Of a DNA stretch of 64,000 bases, positions 37,752 through 51,362 are shown in pieces. Below the pieces are notes generated by a model. It did no database searches. It was not told the origin of the DNA and was given only the letters and a program-made list of their open reading frames with translations. This DNA is from Penium margaritaceum (lineage: Eukaryota; Streptophyta; Zygnematophyceae; Desmidiales; Peniaceae), in the NCBI GenBank assembly GCA_023375785.1, contig SZWC01007272.1, positions 19,456 to 83,455 on the forward strand. The letters run 5' to 3'. Positions within the stretch are counted from its first letter, which is position 1. Every line of letters starts with the position of its first letter. The translations under genes were made by a program, and so were the position numbers.

Positions 37752-38420
37752 GGTTTCACGGTGTGGCTACCATGCACAATGACCAACCAAAGTATTCTTG
37801 TATCACTGAATATCATAAAAAGAGTTTCACTGTGTGTTATCAACTTTCCTTCTTACGGCTGGTCAATCGGAGCAATGGTTGAGAGGTTATTCAAGCTCGA
37901 AAATGCAAAATTCAGAACATTGTCTGCGTCAAATTTTTATGAATAAACTAAATTTGTTATCATTCATAATTTTGAAAACTACCCTCTTATCTTACACCGC
38001 CTTATTTTATGCCCTTTACCCATAGGAACCCTTATAATGTCATTTGGACATCATATGAACACCATGCGAGTTGGCTTAGTGCTTATAGAGTTAGATTCTT
38101 GAGCGATAGGTCCTAGGTTTGAATCCTCGTGCGCACAATATACAATAGGCTAACGACCTGGGGGGAGGGGGAGGGCGGCCGTGTTGTGATACCTCAACTC
38201 TACCTTCGAGCCTAAGCCGTGGGGGGGGTAGGGGGGGTGTCATAATGCGGTCGCAAATCTGTCCTCCAGCTCGTCCACGGAACATCCCTCCAGGGGGGGT
38301 GGGAGGGACTATTCCAGTGAAGGCACCTACGCGTAACAAATCAACAAAAACCGACCTGGTGTCAAAGGGAGAAACCTTTTGCTATTTATTGACTAGCAAG
38401 TGCAAATACTTTCAACAAGT
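37752..38420 (+). repeat. Insert-bearing monomer G*, copy 10
   Basis: A-box 38072-38082, B-box 38116-38126, G4 motif 38293-38307. Near twin of copy 9. Confidence 0.88.
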
Positions 38421-41400
38421 AGTGGAACGGTGTAGCTACCATGCACAATGACCAACCAGATTAGGCATGTGCCACTTACCATGACCAAATAATTTTACTA
38501 TGTGTGGTCAACGTTGACAGCCCATAATATGGGTCCCGAATTGTCAGAAGGGGAAACAATGGGTTGGGAATACTAGATACCAACTACCAAGTACAACGAC
38601 CTTCAGTCAGTAGTAGCACGGTGTGGCGACCATGCACAATGACCGACCAAAGTAGGCATATGTACTGCCTTTGACCAAAGAAATCCGCTGCGTGTGGTCA
38701 ACGTTTACAACTCATAACACGAGTCACAAATGGTCAGAGGGGGAAACAATGGTCTGGGAACACCAAGTATCACATAGCAAGCACAAGGGGCTTCAATACG
38801 TTTTGGCACGGTGTGGAGACCATGCACGGTGACCAACCAAAGTAGGCATATGTCACTGACCATGAGCAAATAATGTCACAAAGTGCGGTAAACTTTGACA
38901 ACTCATAACACGAGTCACAAATGGTCAGGGTGGAAGATAATGGTTTGTGCATACTAGTTATCGAATAGCAAGTACAAATACCTCCAATATGTAGTGGCAC
39001 AATGTGGCTTCAATGCACAGTGACCAACCGAAGTATGCATATGTCACTAACCATGACCAACGAATTTCACTTCATGTGGTCAACGTTGAAAACACATAAC
39101 ACGAGTCACAAATGGTCAAAGGGGAAAACAATGGGTTGAGAACATCAGTTATCAACTAGCAAGTACAACGACCTTCAACAAGCAGTGGCACGGTATGGCT
39201 AGCGTGCACAGTGACCAACCAAAAGATGCATATGCCACTGACTACGACCGAATAAGTCCACTATGTGTGGTCAACATTGACAACTCATAACACGAGTCAC
39301 AAATGGTCAGAGGGAGAGACAATGATTTGGGAAGCCTATGTATTGACTAGAAAGGACAAAGAAATTCAATACGCAGTGGCACGGTGTGGCTTATATGCAC
39401 ACAAAACAACAAAACTAGGCATATGTCACTGATCATGACCAGAGAATTTCAATATGGGTGGTCAACGTTGACCAACCATAACACGAGTCACAAACGGTCA
39501 GGAGAGGAAACAATGCTTTGGGAATATCGGTTCTCAACTACCAAGTACAACGACCTTCAGTCAGTAGTAGCACGGTGTGGCTACCATGCACAATGACCGA
39601 CCAAAGTAGGCATATGTACTTCCTTTGACCAAAGAAATCCGCTGTGTGTGGTCAATGTTGACAACTCATAATACGAGTCACAAATGGTCAGAGGGAGAGA
39701 CAATAGTTTGGGAAGCCTATGTATTGACTAGAAAGGACAAAGAACTTCAATACGTAGTGGCACGGTATGGCTAATATGCACACAAAACAACCAAACTAGG
39801 CATATGTCACTGATCATGACCAGAGAATTTCAATATGGGTGGTCAATGTTGACCAACCATAACACGAGTCACAAACGGTCAGGAGAGGAAACAATGCTTT
39901 GGGAATATCGGTTCTCAACTACCAAGTACAACGACCTTCAGTCAGTAGTAGCACGGTGTGGCTACCATGCACAATGACCGACCAAAGTAGGCATATGTAC
40001 TTCCTTTGACCAAAGAAATCCGCTGTGTGTGGTCAATGTTGACAACTCATAATACGAGTCACAAATGGTCAGAGGGGGGAAAATGGTTTGGGAACACCAA
40101 GTATCAAATAGCAAGCACAAGGGGCTTCAATACGCTGTGGTACGGTGTGGAGACCATGCACGATGACCAACCAAAGTAGGCATATGTCACTGATCATGCC
40201 CAAATAATGTCACTAAGTGTGGTAAACTTTGACAACTCATAACACGAGTCACAAATGGTCAGGGTGGTAGATAATGGTTTGTGAATACTAGGTATCGACT
40301 AGAAAGTACAAATACCTTCAATATGTAGTGGCACAATGTGGCTTCAATGCACAGTAACCAACCAAAGTATGCATATGTCACTAACCATGACCAACAAATT
40401 TCACTTCATGTGGTCAACGTTGAAAACGCATAACACGAGTCACAAATGGTCAGAGGGGAAAAAAATGGGTTGGGAACACTAGTTATCAACTAGCAAGTAC
40501 AAAGACCTTCAACAAGCAGTGGCACCGTATGGCTAGCGTGCATAGTAACCAACCAAAGGATGCATACGTCACTGACTACGGCCGAATACGTCCACTATGT
40601 GTGGTCAACATTGACAACTCATAACACGAGTCACAAATGGTCAGAGGGAGAGACAATAGTTTGGGAAGCCTATGTATTGACTAGAAAGGACAAAGAACTT
40701 CAATACGTAGTGGCACGGTGTGGCTAATATGCACACAAAACAACCAAACTAGGCATATGTCACTGATCATGACCAGAGAATTTCAATATGGGTGGTCAAC
40801 GTTGACCAACCATAACACGAGTCACAAACGGTCAGGACAAGAAACAATGCTATGGGAATATCGGTTCTCAACTACCAAGTACAACGACTTTCAGTCAGTA
40901 GTAGCACGGTGTGGCTACCATGCACTATGACCGACCAAAGTAGGCATATGTACTGCCTTTGACCAAAGAAATCCGCTGTGTGTCGTCAACGTTTTCAACT
41001 CATAATACGAGTCACAAATGGTCAGAGGGGGAAACAATGGTTTGGAAACACCATGTATCACATAGCAAGCACAAGGAGCTTCAATACGTTGTGGCACGGT
41101 GTGGAGACCATGCACGATGACCACCAAAGTAGGCATATCTCACTGACCATGACCAAATAATGCCACTAAGTGTGGTAAACTTTGACAGCTCACAACACGA
41201 CTCACAAATGGTCAGGGTGGAAGGTAATGGTTTGTGAATACTAGTTATCGACTAGCAAGTACAAATACCTTTAATATGTAGTGGCACAATGTGGCTTCAA
41301 TGCACAGTGACCAACCAAAGTATGCATATGTCACTGACCATGACGAACAAATTTCACTTCATGTGGTCAACGTTGAAAACGCATAACACGAGTCACAAAT

Positions 41401-42043
41401 GGTCAGAGGGGAAAACAATGGGTTGAGAACATCAGTTATCAACTAGCAAGTACAAAGACCTTCAACAAGCAGTGGCACGGTATGGCTAGCGTGCACAGTG
41501 ACCAACCAAAGGATGCATATGTCACTGACTATGACCGAATAAGTCCACTATGTGTGGTCAACATTGACAACTCATAACACGAGTCAAAAATGGTCAAAGG
41601 GAGAGACATTGATTTGGGAAGCCTATGTATTGACTAGAAAGGACAAAGAACTTCAATACGCAGTGGCACGGTGTGGCTTATATGCACACCAAACAACCAA
41701 ACTAGGCATATGTCACTGATCATGACCAGAGAATTTCAATATGGGTGGTCAATGTTGACCAACCATAACACGAGTCACAAACGGTCAGGAGAGGAAACAA
41801 TGCTTTGGGAATATCGGTTCTCAACTACCAAGTACAACGACCTTCAGTCAGTAGTAGCACGGTGTGGCTACCATGCACAATGACCTACCCAAGTAGGCAT
41901 ACATCAATGCTCATGACCAAAGACGTTTAGTGTGTGTGGTCAACGTTCACAATTCATAATACAAGTAAAAAATGGGAAGAGGGAGAAACAATGGTTTGGG
42001 AATACTTGATATCGACTAGCAAGTACAAAGACCTTCGGTAAGT
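38421..42043. repeat. Satellite block 11: H-C-D-E, unit with 381-bp duplication, regular unit, A-B-F
   Basis: The unit from 39184 to 40517 is 1334 bp (seven monomers) because a C/A chimera near 39690 leads into a second B-C pair, offset 381 bp from the first. A regular unit starts at 40518, then A (41471), B and F. Confidence 0.9.
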
Positions 42044-42455
42044 GATGGCACGGTGTGGCTACCATGCACAATGACCAACCAAAGTATTCTTGTATCACTG
42101 AATATCATAAAAAGAGTTTCACTGTGTGTTGTCAACTTTCGTTCTTACGGCTGGTCAATCGGAGGAATGGTTGAGAGGTTATTCAAGCTCGAAGCTGCAA
42201 AATTCAAAATTTCTTCTGCGTCAAATTTTTATGAATAAACTAAATTTGTTATCATTCATAATTTTGAAAACTACCCTCTAATCTTAAACTTCCTTATTTT
42301 ATGCCCTTTACCCATAGGAACCCTTATAATGTCATTTGGACATCATATGAACACCATGCGAGTTGGCTTAGTGCTTATAGAGTTAGATTCTGGAGCGATA
42401 GGTCCTAGGTTTGAATCCTAGTACGCGCAATATACAATAGGCTCGCGACCTGGGG
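42044..42455 (+). repeat. Insert-bearing monomer G*, copy 11, cut by an assembly gap
   Basis: A-box 42364-42374 and B-box 42408-42418. The sequence stops four bases into the first G run, where the gap begins, so the G4 half is not seen. Confidence 0.88.
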
Positions 42456-42919
42456 NNNNNNNNNNNNNNNNNNNNNNNNNNNNNNNNNNNNNNNNNNNNN
42501 NNNNNNNNNNNNNNNNNNNNNNNNNNNNNNNNNNNNNNNNNNNNNNNNNNNNNNNNNNNNNNNNNNNNNNNNNNNNNNNNNNNNNNNNNNNNNNNNNNNN
42601 NNNNNNNNNNNNNNNNNNNNNNNNNNNNNNNNNNNNNNNNNNNNNNNNNNNNNNNNNNNNNNNNNNNNNNNNNNNNNNNNNNNNNNNNNNNNNNNNNNNN
42701 NNNNNNNNNNNNNNNNNNNNNNNNNNNNNNNNNNNNNNNNNNNNNNNNNNNNNNNNNNNNNNNNNNNNNNNNNNNNNNNNNNNNNNNNNNNNNNNNNNNN
42801 NNNNNNNNNNNNNNNNNNNNNNNNNNNNNNNNNNNNNNNNNNNNNNNNNNNNNNNNNNNNNNNNNNNNNNNNNNNNNNNNNNNNNNNNNNNNNNNNNNNN
42901 NNNNNNNNNNNNNNNNNNN
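42456..42919. other. Assembly gap (464 N)
   Basis: Begins inside the G run of an insert and ends in the middle of a B monomer. Insert sequence should lead to H, so at least the rest of the insert and an unknown number of monomers are missing or rearranged. Confidence 0.95.
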
Positions 42920-44871
42920 AGGAAACAATGCTATGGGAATATCGGTTCTCAACTACCAAGTACAACGACCTTCAGTCAGTAGTAGCACGGTGTGGCTACC
43001 ATGCACAATGACCGACCAAAGTAGGCATATGTACTGCCTTTGACCAAAGAAATCCGCTGTGTGTGGTCAACGTTTACAACTCATAATACGAGTCACAAAT
43101 GGTCAGAGGGGGAAACAATGGTTTGGGAACACCAAGTATCACATAGCAAGCACAAGGGGCTTCAATACATTGTGGTACGATGCCGAGACCATGCACGATG
43201 ACCAACCAAAGTAGGAATATGTCACTGACCATGAGCAAATAATGTCACAAAGTGTGATAAACTTTGACAACTCATAACACGAGTCACAAATGGTCAGGGT
43301 GGAAGATAATGGTTTGTGCATACTAGTTATCGACTAGCAAGTACAAACACGTTCAATATGTAGTGGCACAATGTGGCTTCAATTCACAGTGACCAACCGA
43401 AGTATGCATATGTCACTAACCATGACCAACAAATTTCACTTCATGTGGTCAACGTTGAAAACGCATAAACGAGTCACAAATGGTCAGAGGGGAAAACAAT
43501 GGGTTGGGAACACTAGTTATCAACTAGCAAGTGCAAAGACCTTCAATAAGCAGTGGAACGGTATGGCTAGCGTGCACAGTGACCAACCAAAGGGATGCAT
43601 ACGTCACTGACTACGACCAAATAAGTCCACTAAATGTGGTCAACATTGAAAACTCATAACACGAGTCACAAATGGTCAGAGGGAGAGGCAATGGTTTAAG
43701 AAGCATATGTATTGACTAGAAAGGACAAAGAACTTCAATACGTAGTGGCACGGTGTGGTTAATATGCACACCAAACAACCAAACTAGGCATATGTCACTG
43801 ATCATGACCACAGAATTTCAATATGGGTGGTCAATGTTGACCAACCATAACACGAGTCACAAACGGTCAGGAGAGGAAACAATACTATGGGAATATCGGT
43901 TCTCAACTACCAAGTACAACGACCTTCAGTCAGTAGTAGCCCGGTGTGACTACCATGCTCAATGACCAACCAAAGTAGGCATATATACTGCCTTTGACCA
44001 AAGAAATCCGCTGTGTGTGGTTTATGTTGACAACTCATAATACGAGTCACAAATGGTCAGAGGGAACACGAAGTATCAAATAGCAAGCACAAGGGGCTTC
44101 AATACGCTGTGGCACCGTGTGAAGACCATGCACGATGACCAACCAAAGTAGGCATATGTCACTGATCATGCCCAAATAATGTCACTAAGTGTGGTAAACT
44201 TTGACAACTCATAACATGAGTCACAAATGGTCAGGGTGGTAGATAATGGTTTGTGAATACTAGGTATCGACTAGCAAGTACAAATACATTTAATATGTAG
44301 TGGCACAATGTGGCTTCAATGCACAGTGACCAACCAAAGTATGCATATGTCACTGACCATGACGAACGAATTTCACTTCATGTGGTCAACGTTGAAAACG
44401 CATAACACGAGTCACAAATGGTCAGAGGGAGAGACAATGATTTGGGAAGCCTATGTATTGACTAGAAAGGACAAAGAACTTCAATACGCAGTGGCATGGT
44501 GTGGCTTACATGCACACCAAACAACCAAACTAGGCATATGTCACTGATCATGACCAGAGAATTTCAATATGGGTGGTCAATGGTGACCAACCATAACACG
44601 AGTCACAAACGGTTAGGAGAGGAAACAATGCTATGGGAATATCGGTTCTCAACTACCAAGTACAACGACCTTCAGTCAGTAGTAGCACGGTGTGGCTACC
44701 ATGCACAATGACCTACCCAAGTAGGCATACATCACTGCTCATGACCAAAGAAGTTTAGTGAGTGTGGTCAATGTTCACAACTCATAATACAAGTAAAAAA
44801 TGGGCAGAGGGAGAAACAATGGTTTGGGAATGCTTGGTAGCGACTAGCAAGTACAAAGACCTTCGATAAGT
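42920..44871. repeat. Satellite block 12: B-C-D-E, A-B-C-D, E/A chimera, B-F
   Basis: A starts at 43552. At about 44420 an E monomer switches to the A ending (GGGAGAGACAATGATTTGGG) and passes straight to B, so a full A is skipped. The C monomer near 44060 has a short internal deletion. Confidence 0.9.
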
Positions 44872-45543
44872 GGTGGCACGGTGTGGCTACCATGCACAAT
44901 GACCAACCAAAGTATTCTTGTATCACTGAATATCATAAAAAGAGTTTCACTGTGTGTTGTCATTTTTCCTGCTTATGGCTGGTCAATCGGAGCAATTGTT
45001 GAGAGGTTATTCAAGCTTGAAGTTGCAAATTTTGAAATTTCGTCTGCGTCAAATTTTTATGAATAAACTAAATTTGTTATCATTCATAATTTTGAAAACT
45101 ACCCTCTAATCTTACACCCCCTTATTTTATGCCCTTTACCCATACGAACCCTTATAATGTCATTGGACATCATATGAACACCAAGCGAGTTGGCTTAGTG
45201 CTTATAGAGTTAGATTCTAGAGCGATAGGTCCTAGGTTTAAATCCTCGTACGCGCAATATACAATAGGCTCGCGACCTTGGGGGGGGGGGGGGGGGGGGG
45301 CGCCGTGTTGTGATACCTCAACTCTACCTTCAGGCCTAAGCCGTGGAGGGGGTACAGGGGTGTCATAATGCGGTCGCAAATCTGTCCTCCAGGTTGTCCA
45401 CGGAACAGCCCTCCAGGGGGGGTGGAAGGGAGTATTCCAGTGAAAGCACCTACGCGTAACAAATCAACAAAAACCGACCTGGTGTCAAAGGGAGAAACCT
45501 TTTGATATTTATTGACTAGCAAGTGCAAATACTTTCAACAAGT
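44872..45543 (+). repeat. Insert-bearing monomer G*, copy 12, with second 21-G run
   Basis: A-box 45191-45201. B-box position 45235-45245 reads GGTTTAAATCC. G run of 21 at 45280-45300. The usual G4 motif is disturbed (G7-T-GG-AA-GGG, from 45416). Confidence 0.87.
45280..45300 (+). repeat. G21 homopolymer
   Basis: Second 21-G run, in the same slot as 19007-19027 but in an unrelated insert subfamily. The exact length may reflect sequencing limits. Confidence 0.8.
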
Positions 45544-48500
45544 AGTGGAACGGTGTGGCTACCATGCACAATGACCAACCAGATGAGGCATGTGCCACTT
45601 ACGATGACCAAATAGTTTTAGTATGTGTGGTCAACGTTGACAACCCATAACATGGGTCCTGTATTGTCAGAGGGGGAAAGAATGGGTTGGGAATACTAGA
45701 TACCAACTACCAAGTACAACGACCTTCAGTCAGTAGTAGCACGGTGTGGCGACCATGCACAATGACCGACCAAAGTAGGAATATGTACTGCCTTTGACCA
45801 AAGAAATCCGCTGTGTGTGGTCAACGTTTACAACTCATGATACGAGTCACAAATGGTCAGAGGGGGAAACAATGGTTTGGGAACACCAAGTATCACATAG
45901 CAAGCACAAGGGGCTTCAATACGTTGTGGCACGGTGTGGAGACCATGCACGATGACCAACCAAAGTAGGCATATGTCACTGACCATGAGCAAATAATGTC
46001 ACAAAGTGTGGTAAACTTTGACAACTCATAACACGAGTCACAAATGGTCAGGGTGGAAGATAATGGTTAGTGCATACTAGTTATCGACTAGCAAGTACAA
46101 ATACCTTCAATATGTAGTGGCACAATGTGGCTTCAATGCACAGTGACCAACCGAAGTATGCATATGTCACTAACCATGACCAACAAATTTCACTTCATGT
46201 GGTCAACGTTGAAAACGCATAACACGAGTCACAAATGGTCCGAGAGGAAAACAATGGGTTGAAAACATCAGTTATCAACTAGCAAGTACAAAGACCTTCA
46301 ACAAGTAGTGGCACGGTATGGGTAGCGTGCACAGTGACCAACCAAAGGATGCATATGTCACTGACTACGACCGAATAAGTCCACTATGTGTGGTCAACAT
46401 TGACAACTCATAACACAAGTCACAAATGGTGAGAGGGAGAGACAATGATTTGGGAAGCCTCTGTATTTACTAGAAAGGACAAAGAACTTCAATACGCAGT
46501 GGCACGATGTGGCTTATATGCACACCAAACAACCAAACTAGGCATATGTCACTGATCATGACCAGAGAATTTCAATATGGGTGGTCAACATTGACCAACC
46601 ATAACACGAGTCACAAACGGTCAGGACAGGAAACAATGCTATGGGAATATCGGTTCTCAACTACCAAGTACAACGACCTTCAGTCAGTAGTAGCACGGTG
46701 TGGCTACCATGCACAATGACCGACCAAAGTAGGCATATGTACTGCCTTTGACCAAAGAAATCCGCTCTGTGTGGTCAACGTTTACAACTCATAATACGAG
46801 TCACCAATGGTCAGAGGGGGAAACAATGGTTTGGCAACACCATGTATCACATAGCAAGAACAAGGGGCTTCAATACGTTGTGGCACAGTGTGGAGACCAT
46901 GCACGATGACCAACCAAAGTATGCATATGTCACTGACCATGAGCAAATAATGTCACTAAGTGTGGTAAACTTTGACAACTCATAACACGAGTCACAAATG
47001 GTCAGGGTGGAAGATAATGGTTTGTGCATACTAGTTATTGACTAGCAAGTACAGATACCTTCAATATGTAGTGGCACAATGTGGCTTCAATGCACAGTGA
47101 CCAACCAAAGTATGCATATGTCACTAACCATGACCAACAAATTTCACTTCATGTGGTCAACGTTGAAAACGCATAACACGAGTCACAAATGGTCAAAGGG
47201 GAAAACAATGGGTTGGGAACAATAGTTATCAACTAGCAAGTACAAAGACCTTCAATAAGCAGTGGAACGGTATGGCTAGCGTGCACAGTGACCAACCAAA
47301 GGGATACATACGTCACTGACTACGACCGAATAAGTCCACTATGTGTGGTCAACATTGACAACTCATAACACGAGTCACAAATGGTCAGAGGGAGAGACAA
47401 TGGTTTAAGAAGCATATGTATTGACTAGAAAGGACAAAGAACTTCAATACGTAGTGGCACGGTGTGGCTTATATGCACACCAAACAACCAAACTAGGCAT
47501 ATGTCACTGATCATGACCACAGAATTTCAATATGGGTAGTCAATGTTGACCAACCATAACACGAGTCACAAACGGTCAGGAGAGGAAACAATGCTATGGG
47601 AATATTGGTTCTCAACTACCAATTACAACGACCTTCAGTCAGTAGTAGCACGGTTTGACTACCATGCACAATGACCGACCAAAGTAGGCATATGTACTGC
47701 CTTTGACCAAAGAAATCCGTTGTGTGTGGTCAACGTTTACAACTCATAATACGAGTCACAAATGGTCAGAGACAGAAAAAATGGTTTGGGAACACCAAGT
47801 ATCAAATAGCAAGCACAAGGGGCTTCAATACGCTGTGGCACGGTGTGGAGACCATGCACGATGACCAACCAAAGTAGGCATATGTCACTGATCATGTCCA
47901 AATAATATCACTGAGTGTGGTAAACTTTGACAACTCATAACACGAGTCACAACTGGTCAGGGTGGTAGATAATGGTTTGTGAATACTAGGTATCGACTAG
48001 CAAGTACAAATACCTTCAATATGTAGTGGCACAATGTGGCTTCAATGCACAGTAACCAACCAAAGCATGCATATGTCACTAACCATGACCAACAAATTTC
48101 ACTTCATGTGGTCAACGTTGAAAACGCATAACACGAGTCACAAATGATCAGAGGGGAAAACAATGGTTTGGGAACACTAGTTATCAACTAGCAAGTACAA
48201 AGACCTGCAACAAGCAGTGGCACCATACGGCTAGCGTGCACAGTGACCAACCAAAGGATGCATACATCACTGACTACGGCCGAATACGTCCACTATGTGT
48301 GGTCAACATGAACAACTCATAACACGAGTCAAAAATGGTGAGAGGGAGAGACAATGGTTTGGAAAGCCTATGTATTGACTAGAAAGGACAAAGAACTTCA
48401 ATAAGTAGTGGCACGGTGTGGCTAATATGCACACCAAACAACCAAACTAGGCATATGTCACTGATCATGACCAGAGAATTTCAATATGGGTGGTCAACGT

Positions 48501-50696
48501 TGACCAACCATAACACGAGTCACAAACGGTCAGGACAGGAAACAATGCTATGGGAATATCGGTTCTCAACCACCAAGTACAACGACTTTCAGTCAGTAGT
48601 AGCACGGTGTGGCTACCATGCACAATGACCGACCAAAGTAGGCATATGTACTGCCTTTGACCAAAGAAATCCACTGTGTGTTGTCAACGTTTACAACTCA
48701 TAATACGAGTCACAAATGGTCAGAGGGGGAAACAATGGTTTGGGAACACCATGTATCACAAAGCAAGCACAAGGGGTTTCAATATGTTGTGGCACGGTGT
48801 GGAGACCATGCACGATGACCAACCAAAGTAGGCATATGTCACTGACCATGACCAAATAATGCCACTAAGTGTGGTAAAGTTTGACAACTCACAACACGAC
48901 TCACAAATGGTCAGGGTGGAAGGTAATGGTTTGTGAATACTAGTTATCAACTAGCAAGTACAAATACCTTCAATATGTAGTGGCACAATGTGGCTTCAAT
49001 GCAGAGTGACCAACCAAAGTATGCATATGTCACTGACCATGACGAACGAATTTCACTTCATGTGGTCAACGTTGAAAACGCATAACACGAGTCACAAATG
49101 GTCAGAGGGGAAAACAATGGGTTGAGAACATCAGTTATCAACTAGAAAGTACAAAGACCTTCAACAAGCAGTGGCACGGTATGGCTAGCGTGCACAGTGA
49201 CCAACCAAAGGATGCATATGTCACTGACTACGGCCGAATAAGTCCACTATGTGTGGTCAACATTGACAACTCATAACACGAGTCACAAATGGTCAGAGGG
49301 AGAGACAATGATTTGGGAAGCCTATGTATTGACTAGAAAGGACAAAGAACTTCAATACGCTATGGCACGGTGTGGCTTATATGCACACCAAACAACCAAA
49401 CTAGGCATATGTCACTGATCATGACCAAAGAATTTCAATATGGGTGGTCAATGTTGACCAACCATAACACGAGTCACAAACGGTCAGGAGAGGAAACAAT
49501 GCTATGGGAATATTGGTTCTCAACTACCAAGTACAACGACCTTCAGTCAGTAGTAGCACGGTGTGGCTACCATGCACAATGACCGACCAAAAAAGGTTTA
49601 TGTACTGCCTTTGACCAAAGAAATCCGCTGTGTGTGGTCAACGTTTACAACTCATAATACGAGTCACAAATGGTTAGAGGGGGAAACAATGGTTTGGGAA
49701 CTTCAAGTATCACATAGCAAGCACAAGGGGCTTCAATACGTTGTGGTACGGTGTGGAGACCATGCACGATGACCAACCAAAGTAGGCATATGTCACTGAC
49801 CATGAGCAAGTAATGTCACAAAGTGTGGTAAACTTTGACAACTCATAACACGAGTCACAAATTTCCAGGGTGGAAGATAATGGTTTTTGCATACTAGTTA
49901 TCGACTAGCAAGTACAAATACCTTCAATATGTAGTGGGAGAATGTGGCTTCAATGCACAGTGACCAACCGAAGTATGCATATGTCACAATCCATGACCAA
50001 CGAATTTCACTTCATGTGGTCAACGTTGAAAACGCATAACACGAGTCACAAATGGTCAGAGGGGAAAACAATGGGTTGAGAACATCAGTTATCAACTAGC
50101 AAGTACAAAGACCTTCGACAAGCAGTGGCACGGTATGGCTAGCGTGCACAGTGACCAACCAAAGGATGCATATGTCACTGACTACGACCGAATAAGTCCA
50201 CTACGTGTGGTCAACATTGACAACTCATAACACAAGTCACAAATGGTAAGAGGGCGAGACAATGATTTGGGAAGCCTATGTATTGACTAGAAAGGACAAA
50301 GAACTTCAATATGCAGTGGCACGGTGTGGCTTATATGCACACCAAACAACCAAACTAGGCATATGTCACTGATCATGACCAGAGAATTTCAATATGGGTG
50401 GTCAACGTTGACCAACCATAACACGAGTCACAAACGGTCAGGAGAGGAAACAATGCTATGGGAATATCGGTTCTCAACTACCAAGTACAACGACCTTCAG
50501 TCAGTAGTAGCACGGTGTGGCTACCATGCACAATGACCTACCCAAGTAGGCATACATCACTGCTCATGACCAAAGACGTTTAGTGTGTGTGGTCAAAGTT
50601 CACAACTCATAATACAAGTAAAAAATGGGCAGAGGGAGAAACAATGGTTTAGGAATACTTGGTATCGACTAGCAAGTACAAAGACCTTCGATAAGT
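45544..50696. repeat. Satellite block 13: H-C-D-E, four regular units, A-B-F
   Basis: Regular units start at 46307, 47261, 48216 and 49170, followed by A (50124), B and F. Together with the insert this forms one third-tier period of about 5.82 kb. Confidence 0.93.
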
Positions 50697-51362
50697 GGTG
50701 GCACTGTGTGGCTACCATGCACAATGACCAACCAATGTATTCTTGTATCACTGAATATCATAAAAAGAGTTTCACTGTGTGTTGTCAACTTTCCTTCTTA
50801 CGGCTGGTCAATCGGAGCAATGGTTGAGAGGTTATTCAAACTCAAAGTTGCAAAATTCGAAATTTCGTCTGCGTTGAATTTTTATGAATAAACTGAATTT
50901 GTTATCATTCATAATTCTTAAAACTACCCTCTAATCTTACACCCCCTTATTTTATGCCCTTTACCCATAGGAACCCTTATAATGTCATTTTGACATCATA
51001 TGAACACCATGCGAGTTGGCTTAGTGCTTATAGAGTTAGATTTTAGAGCGATAGGTCCTAGGTTTGAATCCTCGTACGCGCAATATACAATAGCCTCGCG
51101 ACCTGGGGAGGGGGGGGGCGGCCGTGTTTTGATACCTCAACTCTACCTTCGAGCCTAAGCCGTGGGGGGGTAGGGGGGGTGTCATAATGCGGTCGCAAAT
51201 CTGTCCTCCTGGTCGTCCACGGAACATCCCTCCAGGGGGGGTGGGAGGGAGTATTCCGGTGAAGGCACCTACGCGTAACAAATCAACAAAAACCGACCTG
51301 GTGTCAAAGGGAGAAACCTTTTGCTATTTATTGACTAGCAAGTGCAAATACTTTCAACAAGT
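50697..51362 (+). repeat. Insert-bearing monomer G*, copy 13
   Basis: A-box 51017-51027, B-box 51061-51071, G4 motif 51235-51249. A T4 run at 51127-51130 lies before the insert end, so any Pol III product from this copy would be shorter. Confidence 0.88.
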
